Positions 16,668-25,446 of a stretch of DNA of 64,000 nucleotides are shown piece by piece. Source of the stretch: Leifsonia poae (GTDB lineage: Bacteria > Actinomycetota > Actinomycetes > Actinomycetales > Microbacteriaceae); NCBI RefSeq assembly GCF_020009625.1, contig NZ_JAIHLP010000002.1, positions 2,728,001 through 2,792,000 on the forward strand. Direction: 5' to 3'. Positions within the stretch are counted from its first letter, which is position 1. Each line of letters opens with the position of its first letter. The position numbers and the translations under genes are program-made. Under the pieces are notes generated by a model. The model saw only the letters and a list, made by a program, of their open reading frames with translations. It was not told the DNA's origin and did no database searches.

Positions 16668-17434
16668 TGACAGCCGGAACCGACCAGCGCCAGAAGGTGC
16701 AGAGCGCAGCGTTCCGGGTTCCGCGGCCCCGGAAGATGCTGTGGTGGTCGCTCGGGCTGCTCGCCGCATTCGTCGTCATGGGAGTGTTCGTGATGATCGG
16801 CCGTGGGGTGCCGTTCACCCAGCCGCTCGACGATTGGTGGCGCACGATCGTCGGCGCCTCACCAGACAGCGCGCTGTACCGCACCGCGGTGCCGATGTTC
16901 TTCCAGAACCTCGGTGAGGGCCCAGGAACGCTGGTCTCGGTCGTCGTCATCCCCGCCGTGCTGGTCATCGTGGGGCGGTGGCGTTCCGCGCTCTTCTTCC
17001 TGAGCATCACGCTGGTCGGGCCGGGGCTGTTCTCCCAGGTGATGAAGAACCTGGTCAACCGCCCCCGCCCCGCCGCCGACCCGGAACACGGACTGTTCGG
17101 CCCGCTGTTCCTGGTCGACCACGGCTCGTTCCCGTCCGGGCACTCGGTGTCGGCGGGCGCGCTCGTCTTCGGTATCGCTGCCCTCATCCCCGCCTCCCGC
17201 CGGCTCCTGCGCACAGCGTGGTGGGTGATCGCGGCGGTGCTGATGGTCGGCATGGTCTGGCAGCGCACGCTCGTCAATGCGCACTGGCTCTCCGACACGG
17301 TCTTCGGCCTCGCCGCGGGCGTGGCCGCCGCCCTGCTGATGTGGTGGGTGTTCTGGCCGCTCCTGCGGCAGGACTACGGCCGCCCCGTCTGGTTCCTCCA
17401 CCTCGGGCACCGCGCCCGACTCACCGCCGTCTGA
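16667..17434 (+). CDS. PAP2-family membrane phosphatase
   Basis: A 255-residue protein with about six spans and the three-part acid-phosphatase signature: KNLVNRPRP, PSGHS, and an R-x5-H-x3-D motif in QRTLVNAHWLSDTVFG. PAP2 proteins in bacteria usually dephosphorylate membrane lipids such as undecaprenyl pyrophosphate or phosphatidate. The ATG overlaps the transporter stop by one base, so it belongs to the same operon, but a direct role in glycoside use is not obvious. Confidence 0.88.
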   Translation: MTAGTDQRQKVQSAAFRVPRPRKMLWWSLGLLAAFVVMGVFVMIGRGVPFTQPLDDWWRTIVGASPDSALYRTAVPMFFQNLGEGPGTLVSVVVIPAVLVIVGRWRSALFFLSITLVGPGLFSQVMKNLVNRPRPAADPEHGLFGPLFLVDHGSFPSGHSVSAGALVFGIAALIPASRRLLRTAWWVIAAVLMVGMVWQRTLVNAHWLSDTVFGLAAGVAAALLMWWVFWPLLRQDYGRPVWFLHLGHRARLTAV

Positions 17435-17470
17435 TCGACTCCGACAAGAAAATCGACTCCGCTAAGAAAG

Positions 17471-19756
17471 ATGCTGAACACCATGACCGACACCGCTACC
17501 CCGGATGCCACCGCATCCGTCGCCGACCTGACGCTCGAAGAGAAGGCTTCGCTGACCAGCGGCGCCAGCTTCTGGTGGACCAAGGGGGTCGAACGCGCCG
17601 GAATCCCCACGGTGATGCTCACCGACGGTCCGCACGGTCTGCGCAAGCAGCGCGGCAGCGCCGACCACCTCGGCATCGGCGACAGCGTGCCGGCGACCTG
17701 CTTCCCGCCTGCCGTCGGGCTCGGCTCGTCGTGGGATGAAGAGCTGGCGCACCGCGTCGGTGAGGCGCTCGGCGTGGAGTCGTCCATCGAGGATGTCGCC
17801 GTCATCCTGGGCCCGGGCGTCAACATCAAGCGCTCGCCCCTGTGCGGCCGGAACTTCGAGTACTTCTCGGAGGATCCGATCGTCTCCGGCGTGATGGGCG
17901 CGGCCGTCGTGCAGGGCACGCAGTCGACCGGTGTCGGCACGTCGCTGAAACACTTCGCGGCCAACAATCAGGAGAGCGACCGGATGCGGTCCTCCAGCGA
18001 CATCGACCCGCGTCCGCTGCGCGAGATCTACCTCCGGAGTTTCCAGCGCGTCGTTCAGGACGCCCAGCCGTTCACCGTCATGTGCTCCTACAACCGGGTC
18101 AACGGCGTGTTCGCTTCGGAGAACCCGTTCCTCCTCTCGCACGTCTTGCGTGATGAGTGGGGCTTCGAGGGTCTCGTCGTCTCCGATTGGGGTGCGGTCA
18201 ACGACCGGGTCGCCGCCCTGGCCGCGGGCATGGACCTCGAGATGCCGTCCAGCGGCGGGCGCACAGACGCGCAGATCGTCGCGGCCGTCCGTGACGGCTC
18301 GCTCGATGAGGCCCTGCTGGATGCTTCGGCCGGCCGCATCGCCGCCCTCGCGACGCGCTGGCAGAGCACGCCGCGGGTCTCCGGCCCGCTCGATGTCGAT
18401 GCGCACCACGCGCTTGCTCGCGAAGCGGCGGGGCGCTCGATCGTCCTGCTCAAGAACGAGGGCGGATTGCTCCCGCTCCAGGGCCAGAAGTCGGTGGCGC
18501 TGATCGGTGCCTTCGTCGACCAGCCCCGCTACCAGGGTGCGGGATCCTCGATGATCAACCCCACCCGTGTCGACGTGGTCGCGCACGAGATCGTTGCGAA
18601 GGCCGGCGAGGACTTCGTGTTCCAGGCGCCGGGCTTCACCCTCAACGGCAGCGGCGACGCTGCGGCGCTGCGGGCCGACGCCGTCGCCCTGGCAGCGAAG
18701 AACGATGTCGCGGTCGTGTTCCTCGGTCTGCCGGCCGCGGCCGAGTCCGAAGGCTACGACCGCGAGCACATCGACCTGCCGGCCGTGCAGCTCGACCTGC
18801 TGGACGCCGTGCTCGAGGTCAACCCGAACACCGTGGTCGTGCTCTCCAACGGCGGCGTCGTCGCCCTCCCGTTCGCCGACCGGGTGCCGGCGATCCTCGA
18901 AGGCTGGCTGCTCGGCCAGGCCGCCGGCGGCGCGATCGCCGATGTGCTGTACGGCGACATCAACCCGTCCGGCAAGCTCACCGAGACCATCCCGGTGCGC
19001 TTGGAGGACACCCCGGCGTACCTCAACTTCCCCGGCGAAGACGGTCACGTACGCTACGCCGAGGGGCTGTTCGTCGGCTACCGCTGGTACGACGCCCGCA
19101 AGATCGACGTGACCTTCCCGTTCGGGCACGGACTCTCGTACACGACCTTCGGGTACGGGGATGCGGCGGCCTCCGTGAACGCCGACGGTGATGTCGAGGT
19201 GCGCGTGACGGTGACCAACACGGGCGACAGCGCCGGTCGCGAGGTCGTCCAGGCGTACACCGGTCTGGTCTCCGAGGCCGTGCTTCGCCCCGAGCGCGAG
19301 CTCAAGGCCTTCGCGCTGGTGGCGCTCGAGGCCGGCGAGAGCCGGGAGGTGCTTCTCACCGTTCGCCGCGCCGATCTCGCGTACTGGAACGCCCGCGCCG
19401 ACCGCTGGGTCGTCGAAGGCGGGGCGTACACCGTGGATGTCGCCGCCTCCAGCCGCGACATCCGCTCCTCCACGACCGTCGAGGTCGCCGGGGACACGGT
19501 CGTCGTGGCGCTGACCCGCGAGTCCTCGCTTGCCGAAGTGTTCGCGCATCCTGTCGCCGGGCCGATCGTGCAGCAGGCCATGGCGCAGATGGCTTCGGCC
19601 ATGGAGGGCGCGTCGTCGATCATGCCGGAGGGTGTGGACATGGCGAAGATGATGGGCTCGTTCCCGATCGGCCGGATCGGCATGATCGCCGGGGACGACT
19701 TCGGCCCCGAGCAGGTCGACCAGATCCTCGCCCTGGCGAACGCCTCCGCCTCGTAA
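17471..19756 (+). CDS. glycoside hydrolase family 3 beta-glucosidase
   Basis: About 761 residues with the usual GH3 order: a TIM-barrel domain, an alpha/beta sandwich and a fibronectin-like C-terminal domain. The nucleophile motif GFEGLVVSDWGAV puts the catalytic Asp at residue 239. Other family marks are SLKHFAANNQESDR and FPFGHGLSYTTFGYG. No signal peptide is seen, so it should hydrolyse an imported beta-glucoside. A tail of about 80 residues after the Fn3-like domain, rich in Met and Ala, is longer than in many relatives. The start could be ATG 17471 or 17483, and neither has a strong ribosome site. It ends an operon with the GPH-like transporter. Confidence 0.93.
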   Translation: MLNTMTDTATPDATASVADLTLEEKASLTSGASFWWTKGVERAGIPTVMLTDGPHGLRKQRGSADHLGIGDSVPATCFPPAVGLGSSWDEELAHRVGEALGVESSIEDVAVILGPGVNIKRSPLCGRNFEYFSEDPIVSGVMGAAVVQGTQSTGVGTSLKHFAANNQESDRMRSSSDIDPRPLREIYLRSFQRVVQDAQPFTVMCSYNRVNGVFASENPFLLSHVLRDEWGFEGLVVSDWGAVNDRVAALAAGMDLEMPSSGGRTDAQIVAAVRDGSLDEALLDASAGRIAALATRWQSTPRVSGPLDVDAHHALAREAAGRSIVLLKNEGGLLPLQGQKSVALIGAFVDQPRYQGAGSSMINPTRVDVVAHEIVAKAGEDFVFQAPGFTLNGSGDAAALRADAVALAAKNDVAVVFLGLPAAAESEGYDREHIDLPAVQLDLLDAVLEVNPNTVVVLSNGGVVALPFADRVPAILEGWLLGQAAGGAIADVLYGDINPSGKLTETIPVRLEDTPAYLNFPGEDGHVRYAEGLFVGYRWYDARKIDVTFPFGHGLSYTTFGYGDAAASVNADGDVEVRVTVTNTGDSAGREVVQAYTGLVSEAVLRPERELKAFALVALEAGESREVLLTVRRADLAYWNARADRWVVEGGAYTVDVAASSRDIRSSTTVEVAGDTVVVALTRESSLAEVFAHPVAGPIVQQAMAQMASAMEGASSIMPEGVDMAKMMGSFPIGRIGMIAGDDFGPEQVDQILALANASAS

Positions 19757-19762
19757 CCCCTC

Positions 19763-19779
19763 GGTGCTCTTTCCGCACC
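19763..19779. terminator. possible small hairpin terminator
   Basis: GGTGC-tctttcc-GCACC forms a short stem between the convergent GH3 and PucR-type genes. The stem has only five pairs, so the call is weak. Confidence 0.3.
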
Positions 19780-19788
19780 CCGGCCGGG

Positions 19789-20781
19789 TCAGCTGAAGTG
19801 GGCTCGGCCCGCGGTGAGGAGGGTACGGGCGAGCGTGTACCGTGTGCGCCCGGCGGGGGTGCGCGGGTCGTACCCCAGTCGGGCGCTCAACGACGCCACT
19901 TTCGTCTGCAGGGTCGAATGGTGCACGCCGAGTCTCAGGGCGGCGCTGCGCACGCTCCCCGTCTCGGCGAGGGCGTCAAGGGCGTCGAGAGCACCCGGGC
20001 GGTCGGCGAGCGATTCGAGTGCTGCGACGTCGGGGTGCGGCTCGGGAAGCGCATCCGCGGCCTCGACGAGCAGCATCGACGCCCCCAGGGCACCGGCGTC
20101 GACGGGGTCGGCTCCGGCTAGACGCAGCGCGAGGATGGCAGACCGCCATGAGGTCGGCAGCCGGATGGCTTCGACGGCGAGGCCGATGCCTGCGCGGCCG
20201 GTGACCGCGGCGGCGGCATCCACGACCACGATCGCGCGCACCAGACCCCAGGGTGTCGCGACGACGGCCGAAGGGCCGAACCTCGGGTCGGCGGCCGAAG
20301 CGGGAAGCGCGACGATCCGCACGGTCTGCTGCGCATCCACGTGGAGTCGGGCGAGCGCCTTGGCTCGTTCATCGCGGTCGATGTCGTGGTCGATGGCGGT
20401 CTCGGTCGCGCCGTGATCGAGACCGCCATCCCGCGAGACGGTGATGCCCACCGCCATCGCGAGTCTTTCGAGCACCATCTGGTCGTTGGCGTGGGCCGCC
20501 GCGACCCGCTCGATCCAGACCGTGCCGCCGCCCGTCTCGCGGGCCGGCCAGGTTGCCTCGGCGCCCTCGTTCGCCGCCACGCGCCGGCCGGCCGGATCGA
20601 CCCGAACGGTGCGGGAGCCGGCCGCGAACCCCGCGGGGACGCCGGCCAGAACGGCGGCACCGCGCACGAGCGCCTCGATTCCGACACCGCCGGCCAGCAG
20701 CGTGTCGAAATAGGTGATGACCTTGAGCGTCTCGGTGGCCTCCGGGTCGAGGGCCGAGAGGCGGCCGACCAGTTCTTGCAT
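19789..20781 (-). CDS. PucR/CdaR-type helix-turn-helix regulator
   Basis: A 330-residue protein. The last ~60 residues form a PucR-type C-terminal HTH: ALDALAETGSVRSAALRLGV followed by HHSTLQTKVASLSARLGYD. The N-terminal part, with ALVRGAAVLAGVPAGFA, resembles a sensory domain and contains alternating Ala-rich helices. The ATG 20779-20781 has GGAG eight bases upstream. The longer frame upstream overlaps the hydrolase gene and is not supported. It faces the GH3 gene. Its target could be the neighbouring hydrolase, but no operator was found. Confidence 0.8.
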   Translation of the reverse strand: MQELVGRLSALDPEATETLKVITYFDTLLAGGVGIEALVRGAAVLAGVPAGFAAGSRTVRVDPAGRRVAANEGAEATWPARETGGGTVWIERVAAAHANDQMVLERLAMAVGITVSRDGGLDHGATETAIDHDIDRDERAKALARLHVDAQQTVRIVALPASAADPRFGPSAVVATPWGLVRAIVVVDAAAAVTGRAGIGLAVEAIRLPTSWRSAILALRLAGADPVDAGALGASMLLVEAADALPEPHPDVAALESLADRPGALDALDALAETGSVRSAALRLGVHHSTLQTKVASLSARLGYDPRTPAGRTRYTLARTLLTAGRAHFS

Positions 20782-20843
20782 CGCGGCTCCGTTACCTCGT
20801 TGCGCCCACCCTAGTCCGCACGGGCGGTCGGCGGATGCGGTGC

Positions 20844-21806
20844 TCAGTCGCCGAGCAGGCGTGCGACCCAGGCGCCGCGGGCTTCGACCATCGAGCGGGC
20901 GAGCGCGGTGTGCGGCGCCATCATGTCGAATCCGTGGAAACCGCCGGGCCAGACGTGCAGTTCGGCCTGCACACCCGAGGCCCAGAGCGCCGAGGCGTAT
21001 GCGACGTCCTCGTCGCGGAACACTTCCGCCGAGCCGCAGTCGATGAACGCGGGCGGAAGCCCGGAGAGGTCGGTCGCCCGGGCCGGTGCGGCGTAGATCG
21101 ACACATCGTCGGTGCCGCGGCGCTCGCCCAGCAGGGCCGACCATCCTGTGACGTTGCTGGTGCGGTCCCACACGCCCACTCCGTCGATCTGCCTGGTCGA
21201 CACGGTGGCGTCGCGGTCGTCGAGCATCGGGTAGATGAGCAGCTGACCGCAGAGCGCCGGACCACTGCGGTCCCGGGCCAGCAGTGCGGTGCCGGCCGCG
21301 AGCCCGCCGCCCGCGCTACCCCCGGCGATGAGGATGCGGCCGGGGTCGATGCCGAGCGCCGTCGCGTTCTCGGTCATCCAGACGAGACCCGCGTAGCAGT
21401 CTTCGACCGGGTACGGGTCGGGGAACTCGGGGGCCAGCCGGTATTCGACTGTGACGCAGACCGCGTCGTGCTGTTCGACCCAGTCGAGCATCGGCGCGAT
21501 CCCGACGAATCGGTCGCCGATGATCATTCCGCCGCCGTGGGTGTGGAAGATCCCGGGGCCGGTACCGGTGTGTCCCTTCTTCGTGTAGACGCTGACGACG
21601 ATGTCGTCGCCGCGGTAACCGGGGATGGTGAGGTCGCTCCGCTCGATTCCGCGCTCGCCGAGGTCGTCGCTCGTCTCGATGATCGCGGACTGCCGCATGA
21701 GCGGGATCATCTCCGGGGTGATCGACGGTGGCATCGATTCGGCGAGCACCGCGAGCACGGCCTCCAGCTCGGGGTCGAACGGCGGGCGCGCGATTGTCTG
21801 GGTCAT
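20844..21806 (-). CDS. HSL-type alpha/beta-hydrolase (esterase)
   Basis: A 320-residue esterase of the hormone-sensitive-lipase (family IV) group. HGGG at 90-93 forms the oxyanion hole and GGSAGG holds nucleophile Ser164. The YRLAPEFPDPYPVEDC segment and the GGFHGFD motif with the catalytic His are in place. Start ATG 21806 is preceded by AAGGAG. It is cytoplasmic and acts on small acyl esters. Upstream lies a hairpin repeat element rather than an obvious operator. The PucR-type gene follows on the same strand after a 62-bp gap. Confidence 0.9.
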   Translation of the reverse strand: MTQTIARPPFDPELEAVLAVLAESMPPSITPEMIPLMRQSAIIETSDDLGERGIERSDLTIPGYRGDDIVVSVYTKKGHTGTGPGIFHTHGGGMIIGDRFVGIAPMLDWVEQHDAVCVTVEYRLAPEFPDPYPVEDCYAGLVWMTENATALGIDPGRILIAGGSAGGGLAAGTALLARDRSGPALCGQLLIYPMLDDRDATVSTRQIDGVGVWDRTSNVTGWSALLGERRGTDDVSIYAAPARATDLSGLPPAFIDCGSAEVFRDEDVAYASALWASGVQAELHVWPGGFHGFDMMAPHTALARSMVEARGAWVARLLGD

Positions 21807-21969
21807 GGTGAACTCCTTCGTTCCGGACCACAACGATGTGTCCTCACCCCATCGTCGGTGAGAGTGGGGCTTCGCGCCCACCGCCGACCCGGCGCAAGTC
21901 GACGCGGGATGACCGCCACCCGGCGGTGGGCCGCTGCGGAGCTGCCGGCTGGGCATCCGTTGCGGTCGC

Positions 21970-22098
21970 GCGACGCCGGCCTCTTCTCAGGAGGCGACGC
22001 CGGGCCTCTTCTCAGGAGAAGACGGCGACGGATGGCCGCAGAGTCCTGACAACAGGACTCCGCGGCGCTCCGGACGCGTCGGCTCCTGAAAAGAGGAG
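21970..22098. repeat. composite hairpin repeat, single-core copy
   Basis: Two ~25-bp units (21970-21993 and 21994-22018), each ending TTCTCAGGAG, are followed by a core with a 14-bp-arm hairpin: GCCGCAGAGTCCTG (22035-22048), ACAA, CAGGACTCCGCGGC (22053-22066), one mismatch. The core is closed by CTCCTGAAAAGAGG, which pairs with the CCTCTTCTCAGGAG left of the core. The same design occurs in expanded form at 28376-28682. It fills most of the gap between the HSL hydrolase and alcohol dehydrogenase genes. No coding capacity is evident. Confidence 0.8.
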
Positions 22099-22157
22099 CA
22101 CCTTTCGGATGCGGTGACCCGGCTCGGTACGCCACGTCGTCACGGCGACGGCGTGGC

Positions 22158-23153
22158 TCAGACCTGCGGCAGGATGAGTGTCTTGCTGACACCTTCGCGC
22201 CCGGCCGTGTCGATGGCGAACCCGGCCTCGGCGAGAGGGTATCGACCGGTGATGAGTTCGGCGACGCGGATGCGTCCGGCCGCCAGCAGCTCGATCGCGG
22301 CCGGAAAGCAGTCGGCGTAGCGGAAGACGCCCGTGATGACGAGTTCCCTCTCCTGGATCCAGGACACAGGAACATCGAGGCCGCCGTCGGCGCCCATCCC
22401 CACCAGGATGGCGGTGCCGCCTCGGCTCAGGCGCCCGATGCCGCCACGGGTGGCGCCGCCGTTGCCGGAGCACTCGATGTGCACATCGAACTCCGCCGCC
22501 GACGACTCCAGCTGACGGGCGTCGATCGTGGCGTCGGCGCCCAAGGCGAGTGCCAGATCCCGTTTGACCGGGTCGATGTCGGTGACGGTGACCGTGGTGG
22601 CGCCGAAGGCGCGAGCGGTCTGCGCGGCCAGGAGTCCGACGGGTCCGGCGCCGGTAACCAGCACGCGCGAGCCGGGGGAGACCCGTGCCTTGCGGCAGGC
22701 CCAGACCGCCACCGCGAGCGGTTCGACGAGGGCGCCGTGCTCGGTGGGGACGGTGCTCGGCAGGGTGAACGCGAAATCCGCGCGCACCGCGATGTACTCC
22801 TGCAAGGTGCCGTCGAACGGCGGTGTGGCGTGGAACTCCACATCCGGGCACAGGTTGTACCGTCCACTGCGGCAGAGCTCGCACCGGCCGCAGGGAACGC
22901 CTGGTTCGATCGCGACCCGATCGCCGACCGCGTGCGAACCCGTCGCGACACCGACCGCGACGACAGTGCCCGCCGTTTCATGGCCGAGGATGATCGGGCC
23001 GGTGACGACGTGGCTGCCGATGCGTCCGTGGCGCAGATAGTGCGCATCCGACCCGCACACGCCGACCGCGTCGACGCGCACGAGGAGCTGGTCGCTGCCG
23101 AACGCGGGGACGGGTCGCTGGTCGAGTCTGACCTCGCCCGCGGCGGTCAGCAC
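22158..23153 (-). CDS. zinc-dependent alcohol/polyol dehydrogenase (MDR), N-terminus frameshifted
   Basis: A medium-chain dehydrogenase. The catalytic-zinc region VGVCGSDAHYLRHGRIG, the GHETAGTVVAVG motif, a structural-zinc Cys cluster (CGRCELCRSGRYNLC) and the Rossmann motif VTGAGPVGLLAAQ are all present, as in sorbitol/threonine dehydrogenases. The open frame begins only at a GTG (23153) with no ribosome site. An ATG at 23188 with AAAGGA upstream lies one frame off. Adding one C to the C5 run (23170-23174 read on the minus strand) gives MTPALPPRNRAAVLTAAGEV and a normal 343-residue protein. The true gene is therefore probably 22158-23188. The AraC regulator lies divergently upstream. Confidence 0.88.
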   Translation of the reverse strand: MLTAAGEVRLDQRPVPAFGSDQLLVRVDAVGVCGSDAHYLRHGRIGSHVVTGPIILGHETAGTVVAVGVATGSHAVGDRVAIEPGVPCGRCELCRSGRYNLCPDVEFHATPPFDGTLQEYIAVRADFAFTLPSTVPTEHGALVEPLAVAVWACRKARVSPGSRVLVTGAGPVGLLAAQTARAFGATTVTVTDIDPVKRDLALALGADATIDARQLESSAAEFDVHIECSGNGGATRGGIGRLSRGGTAILVGMGADGGLDVPVSWIQERELVITGVFRYADCFPAAIELLAAGRIRVAELITGRYPLAEAGFAIDTAGREGVSKTLILPQV

Positions 23154-23374
23154 GGCAGCGCGGTTGCGCGGGGGAGGGCGGGTGTCATGGCGTTCATCCT
23201 TTGGATCGGGAGGGGCCTCGACAGCACAGCCTAGGAAGGCCGTGAATCGCGAACTAGATCGATCGGCGGCGAATAGTGATACTTTGTTGCACCGATCGAC
23301 TCGCGCGTGACGGCAGAATGCGCGCCGAGCATCAGTGGTCGACGGTGGCGAGGGAGAGCGAAGGGCGGCGCGCG

Positions 23375-24286
23375 GTGACGGCAGAGCACCACATCGGCCG
23401 GACGGCCGTGCGCGAGGTCATCCCGAGGGATCCCGAGTCGTCGTTTCGTTGGCGCACGCACGGGTTTCCGGATCCGCTGGCGCGGTGGAATCATCACCCG
23501 GAGATCGAGCTGCACCTCCTCCGCCGGGGTTCCGGTCGTTACGTCATCGGCGACGCCGTCGGTTCGTTCTCGACGGGGGCGTTCTTCCTCGTCGGGTCGA
23601 ATGCGCCGCACGACTGGGTCAGCGACCTGACTCCCGGCGAGAGTTTCGACGACCGGGACGTCGTCCTGCAGTTCCACCCGGCGTGGCTGGAAGGGCTGCG
23701 GGCTGTCGCTCCCGAGTTGCACGAGCTGGATGCACTGCTGGAACGGTCGGCTCGCGCGGTGGAGTTCCTCGGCGAGACCGCGTTCCGTGCTGCTGAGATG
23801 CTGCTCGACATCGGCGGTCGCACGGGGACGGACCGTGTGGTCGGGCTGCTCGATCTGCTCGGGGTTCTCGCCCGGGCTCCGGGTGGCGACTGGCGTTCGC
23901 TGAGCTCGCACGCGGTTGCGGCGGGATCGGAGTCGGAGCGGTCGGATATCGTCGCGTCGGCCGTCGACTACATCTTCGAGCACCTTCATGACGGGCCCCG
24001 GCTGGCGGTGGCGGCGCGGATGGCCGGCATGTCGGAGTCGTCGTTCTCGCGTCGTTTCGCCGCGGCGACCGGCCAGACGTTCAGCGACCTGGTGCGTCGG
24101 CTTCGGCTGACGCACGCCTGTCGTCTCCTCGAAGAGGAGGGCCGCTCGATCTCGTCGATCGCATACGAGGCGGGGTATGCCAACCTGTCGAACTTCAACC
24201 GGCGATTCCGGGATGAGTACTCGATGACGCCGAGAGAATTTCGGCGCATCCTGCTGCGCTCTCGCGCCGGTCGTGAGGTCAGCTGA
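23375..24286 (+). CDS. AraC-family transcriptional regulator with cupin sensor
   Basis: A 303-residue regulator. An N-terminal cupin-like sensing domain (WNHHPEIELHLLRRGSGRYV and FFLVGSNAPHDW) precedes two C-terminal HTH motifs: LAVAARMAGMSESSFSRRFA and ISSIAYEAGYANLSNFNRRF. The GTG at 23375 is preferred because homology begins at TAEHHIG. An ATG at 23318 is possible. It is divergent from the alcohol dehydrogenase and probably activates it in response to a sugar or polyol. Its last eight bases overlap the convergent LacI gene. Confidence 0.85.
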   Translation: MTAEHHIGRTAVREVIPRDPESSFRWRTHGFPDPLARWNHHPEIELHLLRRGSGRYVIGDAVGSFSTGAFFLVGSNAPHDWVSDLTPGESFDDRDVVLQFHPAWLEGLRAVAPELHELDALLERSARAVEFLGETAFRAAEMLLDIGGRTGTDRVVGLLDLLGVLARAPGGDWRSLSSHAVAAGSESERSDIVASAVDYIFEHLHDGPRLAVAARMAGMSESSFSRRFAAATGQTFSDLVRRLRLTHACRLLEEEGRSISSIAYEAGYANLSNFNRRFRDEYSMTPREFRRILLRSRAGREVS

Positions 24287-25331
24287 GCGACGCGGCGCGA
24301 GGAGGCGCGGTCGACTCCCGGATCACGAGGATCGGCGGCGGGTCGACGATCAGCGCATTGGCCGGCGTCGGCTCGCCCGCGAGCGTTCCCAGAAGCAGGT
24401 CAGCGGCCATCGCGCCGAGTTCGAAGAGGGGCAACCGCACGGTGGTCAGCGACACCGCGAGGTGGTTCGCGAACCATGCATCGTGGATGCCCACGACCGA
24501 GACCTCGTTCGGAACGCTGATGCCGGCCTGGCGAAGCGCGGTGAGCACGCCGGCCGCCGTCACAGCGTTGGCGACGACGATGGCCGTCGGCAGTCGGGGT
24601 CTGCTCAGGATGCGGCGCGCGGCCTCTGCACCCATCTCATCCGTCCACCCCGCGCTGACGACATCGATGCGCGCGGCTGGGTGCGCCTCGCGCAGAACCT
24701 CTTCGTAGCCGCGCTGGCGGCCGAGGGAAGTGATGGCCTCTTTCGGTCCGCCGACGAAGCAGATGTCCGAGTGTCCCAGGCCGATGAGGTGTTCCGTTGC
24801 GGTGCGTCCGGCGGCGACATCGTCGAGCCGGGCGGTGGGGACGGAGCCTGAGCCGTCCGAGTTCACGAGCACGGCCGGAACGTGTCGGGACACGTCGGCG
24901 ATGAGCTGTTCGTGGTAGCCGTGTCCGACGTGGAGGATGACGCCGTCGAGGCGCCCGCGTGAGAGGAACGACCGAAGGTGGCTGCTGTCGGCGGCGAGTT
25001 GTTCCGAGTCGGCGAGGAGGGTGACGTAGCCGGCGCTGGCGCAGCGGCCGCGCACGCCTTCCAGCACCGTCGTGTTCATGGGGCTGGTGAGGTTGTGCAT
25101 GACCAGCCCGATCGCATCCGAGCGGGATCGGCGCAACGAGCGGGCGACACCGTTGGGCATGTACCCGAGCGTCGCGGCGACCTCGAGGATGCGCGCGCGC
25201 GTGTCGTCGCGCACGCGCACATCGGGGTCGTCGTTGAGTACGCGCGACGCGATGGGCGTCGACACCCCGGCCTGCTTCGCGACATCGCGAAGGGTCGGTA
25301 CGACCTCGCGAGCACCCGTTTGATCCGACAT
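24279..25331 (-). CDS. LacI-family transcriptional regulator
   Basis: A 350-residue repressor. The N-terminal HTH (TLRDVAKQAGVSTPIASRVL) and hinge (GYMPNGVARSLRRSRSDAIG) are followed by a periplasmic-binding-protein-like sensor ending in a typical VRLPLFELGAMAADLLL. It is divergent from the FAD oxidoreductase, whose predicted promoter carries a palindrome with central CG, as LacI operators usually have. Control of the oxidoreductase and its transporter is inferred. Confidence 0.9.
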   Translation of the reverse strand: MSDQTGAREVVPTLRDVAKQAGVSTPIASRVLNDDPDVRVRDDTRARILEVAATLGYMPNGVARSLRRSRSDAIGLVMHNLTSPMNTTVLEGVRGRCASAGYVTLLADSEQLAADSSHLRSFLSRGRLDGVILHVGHGYHEQLIADVSRHVPAVLVNSDGSGSVPTARLDDVAAGRTATEHLIGLGHSDICFVGGPKEAITSLGRQRGYEEVLREAHPAARIDVVSAGWTDEMGAEAARRILSRPRLPTAIVVANAVTAAGVLTALRQAGISVPNEVSVVGIHDAWFANHLAVSLTTVRLPLFELGAMAADLLLGTLAGEPTPANALIVDPPPILVIRESTAPPRAASLS

Positions 25332-25354
25332 CGTTCCTCAGTCTAGCGGCCGGA

Positions 25355-25400
25355 TTGACCTCGGCTTCGGAGTTCGCTACTCTCTGAGAAATCGATTGTT
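25355..25400 (+). promoter_or_regulatory. promoter and LacI-type operator of the FAD oxidoreductase operon
   Basis: TTGACC (25355-25360), 17 bp and TACTCT (25378-25383) form a good promoter. Directly at the expected start site lies GAGAAATCGATTGTTC (25385-25400), whose core AATCGATT is a perfect palindrome centred on CG. The site would block transcription initiation when bound. Confidence 0.55.
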
Positions 25401-25446
25401 CACCGGTGTGCGACTGACGCGCTCGCCCCAGGTAAGGAGACAGGCA

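Noticed and set aside
17462..19549. A 695-codon minus-strand frame opposite the GH3 gene
   Set aside because: No family motif is seen, its composition is biased, and it fully overlaps the GH3 enzyme, which has catalytic motifs in the right order.
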